A stretch of DNA of 64,000 bases from Fagopyrum homotropicum (GCA_033239125.1 BSWB01000004.1:142794926-142858925), one strand, 5' to 3'; numbered from the stretch's first letter, positions 1 through 11,775 are shown. Notes: generated by a model not told the origin, from the sequence alone. Numbers and translations are program-made.

Positions 1-142
1 GACCTTTTTGGTCATTTATTTGCGGTTTGTTGTTTTTCTCTATTTGTATGATGGTTTGTCCGTTTGTCGGTTTTCGGCCTCTCGATACACCAAGTATGTC
101 TTGGTGCAGTCGAGCTTCTTACCTTCTTGATCCAAAAAAAAA
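1..142 (+). mobile_element. Possible 3' tail of a LINE
   Basis: The T- and G-rich stretch ends in a short A-run at about 132-141. Plant L1-type LINEs commonly end in a T/G-rich 3' UTR and a short A-tail, and this piece looks like one, but no coding domain is visible because the window begins here. The open frame over 27-515 has low-complexity composition and no recognisable domain, so I do not call it a gene. This is a resemblance only. Confidence 0.25.
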
Positions 143-1138
143 CATCATCACCAATAAGCAGCGGCCTCCAACCTTATGTTTTTTCAAGGTTTGCACCAAG
201 ACTACTACAAATGTGTGTTTGTTTGTACGCAACAATAGTTTGACTTTTTATTTGTTGTTGTACCCAACTTCAACCGTGCCTTATCATCGTTGTATTTTGG
301 GTGGATCAAATTTAAATTTGTATGATCACACTGAGGATAAATTTACCAATGCAAAAAAATCTGAACCAATCCGACCTTTATCCTCTTTGTGTTTTTTAGG
401 GCTCAAATTTTTGCTTGTGAGGACTCGTCCACACAAGGTAACAACATGCATGCGCTTTTTTCTACAACAACTTAGACAACATTTTTGTTGTTTGAAATTG
501 GCATTGCTCACTTGAATTTCCTTTTCTTCTATTTTGGTGAAATCGTCAAGTAATGTCGTAACTATTTCATAATAAGAGGGGAAGTGAGATCACAACTTTG
601 CAAAAACATAACATCCTAGTGGATTAGCTAGGTAAGTTATCAACCGTGGTAACATCACTTATTTGGAGGCTTCCGGAACACTATCAACTCTTGATCAAGG
701 CTATGCTCTCTTAAAATATGGGTAACCCATATAAGAAAACTTATAGTTACTCAGTCGGGCTTTAATGACCAAATCCATAACAAGCCCACAAATTTACAAC
801 GACAAAATCTAAATTTTCTGATGTCCTTTTTGGGATTGAGCATCGGCTTAAAACCGATTCGAACCAACCAAAATGAATCTAACACTGTAAATTAGGAAAA
901 CCTGAACCAAAAAACTCGGTTCGATTTAGGTCCAAAGCAAATTTTTTTGTTTTTTTGTTGGTTGAACCACAAATGAAGGATGTCGGACAGTAACTCAATT
1001 ACAAATTCAAAAATTCAAAGCAACTCTTACATATCCAAAGATTCCAGAGAAGAAACAAGGAAAGGAAGAAAAGAAGTCGAGAACAAGAACCCAAAGATTT
1101 CATATCCAAAAATTCTAGATCGAAATAACCCAATCACA
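143..1138. other. Intergenic stretch, nothing recognised
   Basis: AT-rich DNA without a convincing gene, RNA gene or terminal repeat. Short open frames on both strands have no family resemblance. Confidence 0.5.
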
Positions 1139-1260
1139 ATTTAAAACAAACAGAAATGAAGATCTTCGACATAAGAAGAAGCCGAAACAATGAAACATTG
1201 CATATCCAAAGATGAAATATTCCAAACCGTGAAACAAAGAAAGAAACAATCAAATTACAA

Positions 1261-1375
1261 AGTAGATATTTGTCTATTTGTCTATCTATTGATCTCTCTA
1301 TCTTTTTGTCTATCTGCCTATCTATATATATGTCTGTCTATCTGTATGTCTATCTATATGTCTAATCTATCTATA
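1261..1375 (+). repeat. TCTA-type microsatellite
   Basis: Imperfect TCTA/TCTG tetranucleotide repeats. The corresponding place in duplication copy 2 (23985-24145) contains a much longer TA and TG run. Confidence 0.8.
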
Positions 1376-1540
1376 GAGATGGAGCTACTTTACTCTTTCC
1401 TTTTTTTTTGCTTGTTCTCTTTTTTATATTTTAGTTTTGTTATAATTTCTACCACTGTCACATAGGTGTGCACATGTTTCACTATTTCACTTTTGACTTT
1501 TAAGTTCTACTAGATCCTTTTTCTCTTTGTTTTTGTAATA

Positions 1541-1580
1541 CTAGGCAGGCTACGCACGCTCCGCGCGCATCTGTATAAGT
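1541..1580 (-). mobile_element. Possible Helitron 3' terminus (copy 1)
   Basis: Read on the minus strand, a GC-rich imperfect hairpin (GC-A-CGC/GCG-C-GC around TCC) is followed about nine bases later by CTAG and then T, the layout of a Helitron 3' end. The same structure, more decayed, is at 24325-24360 in copy 2. No 5' TC end was found, so the element it would belong to (perhaps part of the duplicated block) is not delimited. Confidence 0.35.
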
Positions 1581-2915
1581 CAAGCTAAATATTTCGTGGT
1601 ATTTTGTTCATATATTCCCTTTCAGCTATTTTGTCGATCACCTAATTTGGTACACATTGTAACAAATTTAAGCAATCCACATGAAATATGATGGGAAACC
1701 AAAGGTTAATAAGCCAAAACTATATGATTATTGACAAAGTGTAGATCCATCGAGCTGATACGTCCAAAACATTGTCAGTAAGACTTTCTACACTTCAGAA
1801 GGAATACTAAGACAAATTATAAAAAAAACCCTTTTGAATCATATCTTTCTCTTCAACAATGAACAAATTCAGGGACTCACACAAACTTGATAGAGGTTTA
1901 TTTCACATCTTCATACTAATCTTGGTCAGTTTCACATCTTCATACTTATCTTGTCTCAAATTCACTTTCACAATCTTGACACATCTTCATATTGATCTTG
2001 TCTCAAATTCACTTTCACAATCCTGACACAGGTTTGTTTCACATCTTCAAGCTGGTCTTGTTTCAAATTCTTGTATCAGGAGATGCTTAAACCTGCCAAC
2101 CCATGGGCCACTCCTAAATACCTTTTTCCACGACATTCAAACACGAGAGGCCAACATGGAGAACATACACATCTTAAAGAGAAATTTCATTTATTAGAAA
2201 ACTTAAAAATTCTAAAAAAATTATAAATGTTTGGCAGACCTCGGATTGAGGAAGAGTTTTATAAGCATCGTCATTTCTTTCATCAAGTATACCAGCACTC
2301 ATCATATTTCGAGATTCTTCTGTGATCAAAACCTGCCTTGCAAGCAACTTCCGGTCAAGAACAATAGGGTTTTAAAAGCATTATCAGGTATACATTCTTT
2401 GAACAAACGTTTACATCCCAAAGCCCATAGTAGTCCAACTCTCCAAGGCTATTCATCATCAGATCCATAAAATTAGTCGCTGAAGACAAGAATAGTAGAC
2501 AACACATATTGGAAGGTGTAGAAAATGCGGCAAAATCAAAGAAAATTGTTCAACATCAAACAAATACAAAGTACCCTACATAATTCAAAGAAGAACGGGC
2601 ATTACTATGTAACATTAGTACTAAACACTCCATATTGCCGCCATTTCTCTTCCTCTAGTTGAATATCTTCAACAAGGTGGTGATGTTTGTATTGTTGATA
2701 AAATTATAACCATGGTCGCTCAATATCATTGTTTGTCTGATTTTGCATATCCGAAAGTACGATTACGCTTCATATGATCATAGTGAAAAAAACAACAAAG
2801 CAATACAAGCATCAACATAAAATCATTCAAGCTCGAATATGAAGCAATTGAGTATGGCAGACTGAGTTCAATTCGCACCTTGTGATAAAGAGTTGTGCAA
2901 ACATTATCATCATTT

Positions 2916-3227
2916 CTAGCCTTGGGCATCAAAGAAATCGCCATTAATAGTCAACAAAGGCTCCGATAATCCAATTAGCTCAGCATGCGAGTCCAATCTC
3001 CAGTACCGAACCGCTCCATCATCGACAATTTTGCCTATTCTCCATTTCATCATCTTTTTCTCGGATCCTATCAAGTTCGACACTATTGTAACTTGTAAGA
3101 ATAACAACAATTGCAATCTCCCTCCTCTTACACCGTAAAAGAACCTCCCGCTGCGGTCTTTGCCTGATTCAAAGACCATGGCTTCCGACCCAAGAATCAT
3201 ACAGGACAATATGAAAATTTTGCTCAA
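2916..3227 (-). other. Unrecognised 103-residue ORF, present in both duplication copies
   Basis: An open frame of 103 residues has an indel-free counterpart at 25703-26014. I recognise no domain. About a dozen positions differ between the two predicted proteins, and most of the base changes alter the residue, which looks like neutral drift rather than selection on a protein. It may be an exon-derived remnant; a real gene is not supported. Confidence 0.25.
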
Positions 3228-3743
3228 AATATGTATAAACTATCTATCCAAGTGTGCAGTCCAAAGGAAGAAATACAGTCACATGGCTAATCTTATTACT
3301 CACTCGATACTTCATAGGGTAAAAAAATGAATCAGTCCAATTGATTGTAGTCTTTTGGAGTATAATCAAATAAATTACTTTATTCATTCAAACAAAGTGC
3401 CGTATAAAAATAACTCTACAACAAACATCTTGGAACTAAGCAAACCTACTAACATTGTTAAGCTGCTGCTTAAGTATAACCATCCAACCCTTGCTTGATC
3501 TAGTCAGGTCGCAGTTTCCTTACCACAAGGGTCTTATAGACGTTAGCACTCGTCTTGACACGAGCATGAGACCCTATGCACATCAACAAATTGTACCCAT
3601 TTAAGGTCTCCGATCGGTGTTCTTTTGGTTTGACGATTATGATAGCCATTTCCGTTGCCAAAATCAATCAACATCATTAGGTATAGAACCCTCCAAGAAC
3701 CAGACACCAAATCCTTTCAACACGATCATAAAGCCTAGATCTA

Positions 3744-4282
3744 AAAAATCCTTTATACATTAATAAGTGAGAGTCTTCAATTTGGAACAGTCACGGGCCT
3801 CGGGCCATTTTTCGCTTAATGGGCTACTTTTAATATGTGCAAACTGGCCCATATAGCGTTTCTAAATTTGATAGATATAATATGCATGATGCGGTGTTAT
3901 TACGGCCCATTTATTTAGTGCACTGCGTTTTAGCATGCCCAGTTGTGTTGCATGCGCCTTCTGTCAGTCAGATTCTTTGCTTGTGGCCCACCATCATCAT
4001 TAGTTTAGCCCGACAAACCTTTCTTTTGCAACTCTTATATATCCACCGATTATTTTCTTCTACAAGCGTCATGGTAAGGAAACACGTGTAAGTTGCGTGT
4101 TTCTTCTTCCTCAATCGGCATGCATGTGAGACAGAGGAGGTGACGGTGGACTTCCCACTGAATCCCTTTAAATATGTTCACACAGAGAGGCTTCCCAACT
4201 ACGCTTCTCTTTTCGTTTATCTTGCGCTTCCAATTTTAGGGTTTCTATATATATATATTTATCTTCACCGCCGGTTCTAACC
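3744..4282 (+). promoter_or_regulatory. Upstream region of the broken phytocyanin gene
   Basis: This stretch precedes the phytocyanin start codon. It has several GGCCCA/TGGGCC motifs (for example 3846-3851 and 3904-3909), which resemble the site II elements found in many plant promoters, and a short TA run at about 4248-4258. The equivalent region in copy 2 lies inverted at 26880-27450. Whether it drives transcription cannot be seen. Confidence 0.35.
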
Positions 4283-4543
4283 ATGGTAATCAACTCCTTG
4301 TTTCTTTTAACTTGTTTGCACTGCTTTCTTTTACCCTTCGGTTTGAGCTTGTTTTGAATGATTTCTTCTGCATTTTTGTTGATTTTGTAAATCTACGTAA
4401 TGTGAAACTCCCTATTTGTGTTTTGGATATTGCAGAAGTTTCCGCCAGCCGATACATCGTCGGTGGTAACATGGGCTGGACTAAAAAAATGAACTACACT
4501 GTCTGGGCTCAAGACAAACACTTCTACCTCGACGATTGGCTAT
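4283..4543 (+). pseudogene. Phytocyanin (early nodulin-like / lamin-like) gene fragment, copy 1
   Basis: Exon 2 (4436-4543) follows a good acceptor (TATTGCAG) and encodes the start of a phytocyanin domain: SRYIVGGNMGW, then NYTVWAQDKHFYLDDWL. This matches the secreted, GPI-anchored lamin-like/ENODL proteins of the plant cell surface. A signal-peptide-like start lies at 4283, but its frame is one base short compared with copy 2 (one T lost at about 4312). After exon 2 there is a donor site and the gene stops, because Ty3/Gypsy sequence begins at about 4547. The copper-site half of the domain and the C-terminal anchor are missing. The family call is firm; function is lost. Confidence 0.75.
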
Positions 4544-4559
4544 GTATAATTCCACTTTC

Positions 4560-4988
4560 TCAACTAACTCCTCGAGCTGCTTCTTTAGTTCAAGCATCTA
4601 TAGGCGCCATGCGGTAGGGAGCCTTCAAGATCGGTCTCGTCCCAGGCTCTAACTTAATGCCAAAGTCGACACTCCTCTATGGAGGTAAACCTGATGGCTC
4701 TCCGAATACGTCGGTAAATTCGCACGCTACCAGGATCTCCTCTAGTGCTGGACTCGTACTATCATTCATGGCGTTGCACCAGAAAGCCTCGTAACCTTGA
4801 ACGATAAGTCTCGCAGCTCGGACGACACTAATGACTGTACCGGTCTGCTCGAGATCCCATCCTCGAAAAATCTCTACATTGCCTGACTCCGTAGTCACCG
4901 TCACGGTCCTCTTGCCGATGTCAAGAACTGCCTGATGTTGATCCATCCAATCCATGCCCAAAATAATTTCTTCATGTACTAAGTACAT
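4560..4988 (-). pseudogene. Ty3/Gypsy protease to RT-start fragment
   Basis: The frame at 4988-4677 contains ILGMDWMDQHQA, the usual end of the Ty3/Gypsy protease domain, followed by EFTDVF..GLPP, the linker before reverse transcriptase. Beyond it (4676-4560) the line continues through stops with KAPYRMAP, the conserved start of RT. At least three in-frame stops are present and RT ends after about 30 residues. No active site for polymerisation is present. Confidence 0.8.
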
Positions 4989-5449
4989 GACAAAGAAGTC
5001 ATCTAGTCAATCGCGACATCCCAGTCTAATAGGACAATCGCGACCTCCCAGTCTAATAGGACAATCGCAAACCCCCCGTGTACCCCTGATCTTACCCTCA
5101 TCTCCCCTCTACGGTAACTAAGACCAATCTATCTACTCATGCATCGGATATAAAGAATGCGTAGCACCGGTGTAGAAAAGAACTCTAGCAGGAAAACTAT
5201 TAATTTGAATGGTACTTGTGGTCGCTATAGCTGCCGGCTTCACTGCACTCCTCAACTCGTAAACTCTAGCTGAGGCACCTCTGGTGTCGGTTGTACCACC
5301 ACCTCATCCTCTACCTCTCCCTTGTCCGTGAGCGGAATCTTGAGGAGCGGTATAACCGGAAACTCTCTATTGTTGTTGCTACTGATACTGAGGCGGTCTC
5401 TGCCCACCTCCGACGACGCTAGCAGGTAATGAACCTTGTTGTGATGGTG

Positions 5450-5590
5450 TCTTGCCCGGATAGCAAAACACAGCTCGGTGTCCGGGCTTTCCACAAGAAA
5501 AGCAAGTCACTGCGGTCTTGCAATCAGCTCAGATGTGTCCGACAACTCTGCAGTTATGACACTGTTGTCCTCTGTTGGAACTCTACATCG
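5450..5590 (-). pseudogene. Gag CCHC zinc-knuckle region
   Basis: Minus-strand reading gives two CCHC knuckles: CHNCRVVGHI-stop-ADC and CFSCGKPGHRAVFC. A stop lies inside the first. These are nucleocapsid knuckles of a retrotransposon Gag. Confidence 0.75.
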
Positions 5591-5975
5591 TGTGCTAGAA
5601 ACTAGAGCGTCCTAGCGTCTGACTACGCCCGAATCCAGCTGCTCCAGCTCCAATATTAGCTGGTTCATTCCTCTTCCTCTTCTCAGGACCTCCTGCATGA
5701 GAAGCTCTCCTTTGACCCGGTCGGTCTCTCTCGTAAGTAGATGCTCTATCTTGGTAGTCTGTCAAAGACTCGCAACGGAAACTAGCAAGATAAGAGTTAG
5801 TAGACTCTCTCAAACTCTAAGAGAAAAGATATACATGTTGATCCTAGGGTGGTGCAGATAGACCCAACAAAGATAGCTCCTCGTGGAACTTTCTGACAAT
5901 CTCATCAATAGGGATACCCTCGAATCCAGCCTTAAGGAAATCCTATAGTTGATCTCTTCTCATAGTTGTAGGGCA

Positions 5976-6683
5976 TTAGCGATCCGTGGTCTTCGTCTTC
6001 ATCTGCTCATAGCTCGTGACCTTACTACGAATGGTCCTCCACCAATGATGAGTATGATCTCGCAGCAACGTTTGCACTATATCAACTGAACGACCATCTG
6101 GACAACAGTTCACCTTCATAGAGGAATCCACATGGCCTAGCCAAAGCTTCATCTCTAATCCTGTATTTCCTTCGAAATAAGGAACCTTCAGCTGGTTGAA
6201 GGACTTCAACCAATAGTCGGGTATCGGCTCTCTCTCCTCCTTCTTAACTCTAGCAACCTCAGCAGCTCTAGCAGGTGCGACAACAACCTGGGTCACTCTT
6301 TGCAAAACCTCAGTTGATCTCGCGGGTACTAGCGGTGTTGGGGTAGGTCCTTCAATCCTGATAGCCTCCTCGACTCTTTGCACGTAGTCGCGATAAGCAG
6401 ATGTTCCGATAGACACTCGACCGGACTCGGTCGACTGTGCTCTCTATGCTCCGGACCTTGCAGCGGTCCCGTTCCCAGCCTCGGGAACAACACTCTCAAC
6501 GACTTCTTTGGCGAACGCCTCAACGATAGACGGGTCAGCAACAGGTGGATCAACGATAAGGGCTTGGCCCCAACCTCTAGCTAGTAGAGGTCTTCGTACA
6601 CGCCCTCGTCTATAGACGGTAGGTGGAAGAGGTGGTCGACCCGTTCCTTGCCCTATAGTAGAACTAGCTCTAGTACGCGCCAT
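5976..6683 (-). pseudogene. Ty3/Gypsy gag, N-terminal and core part
   Basis: The first reading frame starts at 6683 with MARTRAS and runs to a stop at about 6444. The capsid core continues in another frame at 6416-5976 with FNQLKVPYFEGN..LEMKLWLGHVD, typical of plant Gypsy Gag (a P-x-F-x-G core followed by a WL motif). The frame change and downstream stops mean no intact Gag can be made. Confidence 0.75.
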
Positions 6684-6946
6684 CTGCGATAAGGATATAT
6701 ATATATAGATATATAAGGTCATTGTAACAACTACTACGAAGTTCCAAAAAAAGCACATAACAGGCCAACATAAAAGGAAAACTAAACTGCTGAAATCCGT
6801 GGAAGTAGTGTGGTCGCCCGTACATCTATCCCAGACCGACAAGTTTAAAACAAAACCCCCTTTTAAAAACGTAGACCCCTTTACAGGTTCTGTTTATTTA
6901 TCTATTTGATCTTTAGAAGATTATGAGTGTCATTGTTGTAAACCTG

Positions 6947-6958
6947 ACTCTGATACCA
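6947..6958 (-). promoter_or_regulatory. Primer-binding site (initiator tRNA-Met)
   Basis: TGGTATCAGAGT on the minus strand starts three bases after the LTR end. It is complementary to the 3' end of plant initiator methionine tRNA, the usual primer of Gypsy and Copia elements. Confidence 0.8.
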
Positions 6959-6961
6959 TAT

Positions 6962-8888
6962 TGTAACACCCCAAGTTTTGGGAACTCGAAGTGCTACGGG
7001 CTAGGACCTCACAATGAGTCTCGACCCTTAGAGTAACAACAATGACAACGGATCTTGCAACAAGGCACAAGTAAATGAAAACCAAAACTATATATAAAAC
7101 CAAAGGTTTCACAAAAGGAAAAAGCAAAGGACTCGCAACTGAGTTCAAAACCAAAGGGAAAGACAACAACGGAAATATAAAACCCGATATTGTCCTATAA
7201 TGTACGGGAACCCCGGATGACCACACCGTCTGGATCACTCAACAACATCTCTAACGTGCAAGACATCTACAACATTGGTATAAACCGTTAGATAACATTC
7301 TAGATATCAGAAAGACAATAAAGGCACAACCACATAGAAAAACATAAACACATATAGCATGCTCGTGCACAACCAGTTATTATCTTTCATTAAATTATCC
7401 ACTACTAATTTAACTTCTTTTGTCACACGATAATCTCTCGAAATTCACATCCGTTTTTGTTACCGACAGGAATAGATCAGATGCATACTATCCATTACAT
7501 GTGGCCTAATCGCAAGAGCACCTCCCAGTCTCCTGTAGAACTAGCAAGTGGTCACCGCCCGGCTATAATACACTTGGGCCAATTAAGGGTATAAGATCAA
7601 TCATATTCCGGTTATTCCGTTCGATAAAGGACACAAACACCACCAATACGGTCAAAGAAATATATGGGACGCAACTAAGTAAGTCCAAGGGACTTACCTC
7701 ACTCGAAGGTAAACTCAGAAAACAACTGTTCGTGTGCTTCCCGAAGGAAAGGGTAAATGCATGCTTAGACAAGGCATCGCGAATCAGAAACGGAACGAAT
7801 GCTAAAAGTCTACATACTTCTAGTCTCAATGCTCTCTAATAGATCTACTACAGCGTGGTAGAAGTTCCCTACTTCTAATCTCGATGATCGCTAACTGATC
7901 TCAACATGCTAGGAAAAGGATTCCTAGTCTCAATGTTCACAAGGAACATCATCAACAACACAACTCAAGGGCGTAACCAGCTTATAGGGATCAACAAGCC
8001 ACTAAGTGGCCTTCACACTAATCAACTAGATCCAGCCTATCAGGATCTAGCATAAGGAAAGGGTGAAGGAAGCAATTCACCAAAGACGGGAGTTACTTCA
8101 GGTAAACCGCAAGGGCGGTGACAGAGGCGCGGGGGCAGCGGATCTTGCAGCCGCAGGGGCGGCTGGTTCTAGGCGCGGGAGCGGCGAAGCTTGTAGCCGT
8201 AGAGGCGGCTAGTTCCAGGCGTGGGGCCGGTTTCTGCAATAGAAGTGGCGTCGGCTTCTTTGACATCAACAACACAACAAGGGCAAAAGGCTCGACTTCT
8301 CCACTCCACACACAACAACTCTTCAACCAAGGAAGACTGGAACACATAATCGTCAACAACGAAGGATAAACAAGAATCAAGACTCATCTTGATTCATGTG
8401 AAGAAGAAGAAAAGAGAAAGAGAAAGAAGAAAAGAAGAAGGAAGAAGCATGCAACATGTTCATGAACGTTTAGAAGGATCAAGGGGATGAAGAACTAACA
8501 CGTTCTACTGAAGATCACAAGGAAAGACCGCAGCTTTGCTTGAGGTTGAAGAAAGTGTAAGCAAGAAGAGGAAAAAGGAAGAGACGACGATAATCTATAG
8601 AGAACGGTTGGGAAAAGAACAAGGAAGGTCTAATTTAGGGTTAGAAGATATAAGGAAAGTCGGCCCAAAAGATAGAAGATTGGATCTTTTAAGAAAGGAA
8701 AGAAATAAAAACGAAAGCAAGGGCGCCCCTTCTATTGCACGGGTGGTTGACCCAGCCCCTGCAATAGATGGAAAGTCGGTCTAATTTAGGGTTAACTACA
8801 GGGGCGGTTGACCCAGCCGCGACCGCGGATGGCCGCAAGGGCGCCCCCTCACCGCGGGGGCGGTGAAGGCTAAAAACTGGATGTTACA
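6962..8888 (-). repeat. 5' LTR of the Ty3/Gypsy element
   Basis: On the minus strand it begins TGTAACATCCAG (8888) and ends GGTGTTACA (6962), so it has TG..CA ends in a short inverted repeat; length 1927 bp. The ends are inferred from one LTR, because the 3' LTR is missing. It contains a GC-rich part (8100-8240) with two tandem units of about 47 bp, and another GC-rich part at 8740-8870. Confidence 0.65.
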
Positions 8889-9720
8889 TCTTGTGTTACA
8901 TGTTGATTTTATTGAGAATAATGTTGCAATTACTAATTTGATTGAGCATGATAATTTCCTCCCGTATGAAAACGAACGTGTTGAATTGTATAGACCATCA
9001 TATGTAAATTTTGACTTAATCATGGTACCTAGATTCATCACTGAATTTGATTAACCCATGATTGAAAGCTTTTGTTTATCTTGTGATTGAAAGAACCCTA
9101 CTTCATATGAGAAGCTTGGTTACAGATAAAGTCGAAAATATTAAGAACAACGATCCTATGATTTACTATCTTTTCTTGTTTCTTAATATGTCTTGTCTTT
9201 TATTTTATGTTAATAAATTTCATAAGAGATACCTCGCTTTTAAAATATGATACTTTGCCTAATAATATGTTTCTTCTTATCATTAAGGCCTCATGATTAT
9301 ATATTTGATACAATTTGGAGGATCGTAGAATATGATATCTTTAATGATACATGTGTGCACCCTATTTTAAGATTTTCTCTTAAGATATTCTTGGATTTCC
9401 TATATACCTTAAATATTGTTTTTTCTATAATTAAGGATATCAAGGTAATACATAAATGACACATGATGATATCATGGGATGATATTACTATTATGGGAGA
9501 ATTTGACATACTAGACTTTTTTGAGTTTTTGTTTAAGAAAGTATACCCCAAATTTTATACCACTTTCATTTAATAGTAGGTAAAAATTATTAACCCTTCT
9601 ATTTAGAAAAAAAAGGAATAATAGATATTTGTTAGTATTATTTAAGGGTAAGTTTTAATTATTCATTTCTGAATTTGGTTTTTTATTTTTTTTCTTTTTA
9701 TTTTCTGTAATGAACATATC
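8889..9720. other. AT-rich stretch, nothing recognised
   Basis: Open frames of 62-70 residues occur on the plus strand (8863-9054, 9062-9250, 9247-9459), but none resembles a known family and the composition is AT-rich throughout. It is probably decayed repeat DNA outside the Gypsy LTR. Confidence 0.4.
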
Positions 9721-10045
9721 AGAACTTTCACATACCAGAATTTTTACATACTAGAAATTCTACATACCAGAATTTCTACATACCAGAATTTCTACATACT
9801 AGAAATTCTACATACCAGAATTTCTACGTACAAGAATTTAGAAATTCTATATACCAGAATTTTTACATACTAGAAATTCTACATACCAGAAATTCTACAT
9901 ACTAGAAATTTAACATACTAGAAATTCTACATACCAGAAATTAGAAATTCTACATACCAGAATTTAGAAATTCTACATACCAGAAATTCAACATACCATA
10001 TGTACCATAAATTCTACGTACCAATTCTATGTCCTAGAAATTTAC
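9721..10045 (+). repeat. Minisatellite of ACATACCAGAATTTCT-like units
   Basis: About 20 tandem units of roughly 15-17 bp follow each other. Two forms alternate, one with AGAATTTCT and one with AGAAATTCT in the same position, so each unit contains a short palindrome. Some units have lost or doubled the palindrome. There are no unique spacers, so it is not a CRISPR-like array. Confidence 0.85.
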
Positions 10046-10986
10046 ATACCAAAACAAAGATCTATTCAAATTGCAAAGATCAAACTAGTTCAATTTGTTA
10101 AGAAACAAGTTAAATTTGATAAGAGTCCTCTACTGCTGCTCCTCTTCGTCTTACATTGTCCTCGTCTTTCTGGTTAGTTTGAAAGAGCTGCTCGTCTTCG
10201 TAATATATAGCCAATCATCAGTAATATTGTTCCTAGAAATCATATTAGAAGGTTAAAATTAAAATTATACATAATGTGTGGTAAAGTAGTCTTTTTTTTG
10301 TGAATATCAAGACTTTTTATATTGTCCCTATCCTCTGTTTAATTACATGTCTTTAAGAGACACAAATGTTGAATAACTTCAACTTTCTTATTTAACGAGC
10401 CATAATCATCCATTCTCAATTGCTGGACTTTACTAATTGAAAGGCACCCCAGTGAATGGTTCGGTAATTTTTAATCTCTAGTATTAAGACATAGAAAGAT
10501 CTATTTTCTCCACAATTATGTAAATTTTTCTATTAACAACTTTAGATTCAAACATTTTTCTTTCTGTGTTATACAAAATATAAGAAAATTATCCATCTAA
10601 TAAGTAAAAATATCTATTTTCAAGCTTTTGAAACAAGTAGACATTGAACTCTCAATAGGTAAAGAATCATTTTTTTTTGCACAATTAAAATAAGACAAAA
10701 GCTAAATAAATGAAGATCAAACTAGTACGTACCAGAAAGGTGAATTTCTTGCCCACACAGTTCGAGTTTTAGTCCTTGCAAGACACTGCCTTATTGTAAA
10801 CCTTGGCACATACCAGAAAGGTGAAACAGAGCCCTTTCAAACTAACCACATCAGCATGGACATGGAATAGAGAATTTGATTGCCCAAACCTTAATAAATG
10901 AAGCATAATTACAAAGAACAACAAACAATCTGCTAACTCACTATTTTCATCAGCAAAAAAAACATGAACAACACAAAGACCTAACA
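10046..10986. other. Intergenic stretch, nothing recognised
   Basis: AT-rich with scattered partial repeats (for example GTACCAGAAAGGTGAA at about 10730 and again near 10812). No gene or RNA is supported. Confidence 0.4.
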
Positions 10987-11290
10987 ATGATAATGCTTGG
11001 AGCAGCCACCGCCAATGCCACCACAGTCTCCACCTACCTCTCCTCTCAACTTCTCAGCGGCGGCGCCTCTTCCGCCCAGCCACCTGCACTAGGGCCCGCC
11101 CAAAAGGCTTTCAGGCTCTGCCTTGACAAGTACTCCAGCGCTAATGACTCGTTGCAGTCGGTGATGCAGAATGTTGAAGATGAGATATATGATTACGCCG
11201 CCTCCGCCTACCTTCATGCCTGCCGGAACGCCTTCAGAAGGTCGGTTGTTGCGGTCACTTACCCGTCGGAGTTGGCTAAAAGGGAGGTTG
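10987..11290 (+). pseudogene. Invertase/pectin methylesterase inhibitor (PMEI) domain fragment
   Basis: The frame from 10987 encodes ALGPAQKAFRLCLDKYSSA, then YDYAASAYLHACRNAFRR and TYPSELAKRE. This is the C-terminal half of a plant PMEI/C-VIF domain, a secreted four-helix inhibitor, including the conserved cysteine before RNAFRR. The N-terminal half with its signal peptide and first disulfide is missing, and the frame diverges after about 11285 into unrelated sequence (stop at 11337). It is best read as a captured or broken gene piece. Confidence 0.65.
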
Positions 11291-11337
11291 ATCCAAATCT
11301 AGATCTAGATCTGAGCACGACGAGTCAACTTTCGTAG

Positions 11338-11772
11338 GGGTGAGGGATGATGAGACGGGGTGATTGCAGGGGTGACAAAGGTGGGCGAGAGAGTAGAGAG
11401 GCTGGTAGAAGGTGACAATGATCTTGCCGGTGGTTGCGACGAGGGCAACAACGGAGGGAGGTAGAAAGTGAAGCAAAGAGGGGAGGCGAGGGTGGAACGA
11501 AGGATGACGGAGGGAGGAAGTGAGGGTTGTAGCTCGAGATTGAAGTTAGGGTTGCACAGTAAATAAACGAAATAGGGGTACACTTCCTAAACGAAAAATA
11601 AAAAAAAGCCTACTTACTAAACCTAAAACCCAAAAAGGCTTAGTTACCTAATTAGCCCTACTATTATTTGTCCTTTAATGTTGACATACAAGGTTATAAA
11701 TAACTTTTATGGCCTTGCATTTAATGTTTTCATGTGGAGTAATATTTTTCCCTAACGCTTTATTTCTCCTTG

Positions 11773-11775
<3 letters not shown>
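11338..11775. other. Purine-rich and AT-rich stretch, nothing recognised
   Basis: The first part is purine-rich (GGGAGG and GAGAG runs), the second AT-rich. No gene is supported. Confidence 0.4.

Larger units (their letters stand above)
1139..4546 (+). repeat. Segmental duplication, copy 1
   Basis: Bases 1139-3743 match 23851-26530 in the same orientation with only scattered substitutions and small indels. Bases about 3750-4546 match 26531-27451 in the opposite orientation. The direct/inverted switch lies at the palindrome TAGATCTA (3736-3743). The block contains a broken phytocyanin gene near its right end and a Helitron-like 3' terminus near its left end. A Ty3/Gypsy fragment abuts it at about 4547, inside intron 2 of the phytocyanin piece. 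Confidence 0.85.
4547..8888 (-). mobile_element. Truncated Ty3/Gypsy LTR retrotransposon
   Basis: On the minus strand the order is LTR (8888-6962), primer-binding site, gag, two CCHC zinc knuckles, protease, and the first residues of reverse transcriptase. It then breaks off at about 4547 against the phytocyanin intron. Coding parts are interrupted by stops and frame changes. The 3' half (most of RT, RNase H, integrase, 3' LTR) is absent, so target-site duplications cannot be checked. The order and the tRNA-Met primer site fit Metaviridae, probably the chromovirus side. Confidence 0.85.

Noticed and set aside
27..515. 162-residue open frame at the left edge
   Set aside because: Low-complexity, phenylalanine- and cysteine-rich composition with no domain; it overlaps T-rich DNA and is probably a chance frame.
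9721..10045. CRISPR-like array or cluster of heat-shock elements
   Set aside because: The units have no unique spacers, this is plant DNA, and the GAA/TTC spacing in the units does not fit the heat-shock element rule.
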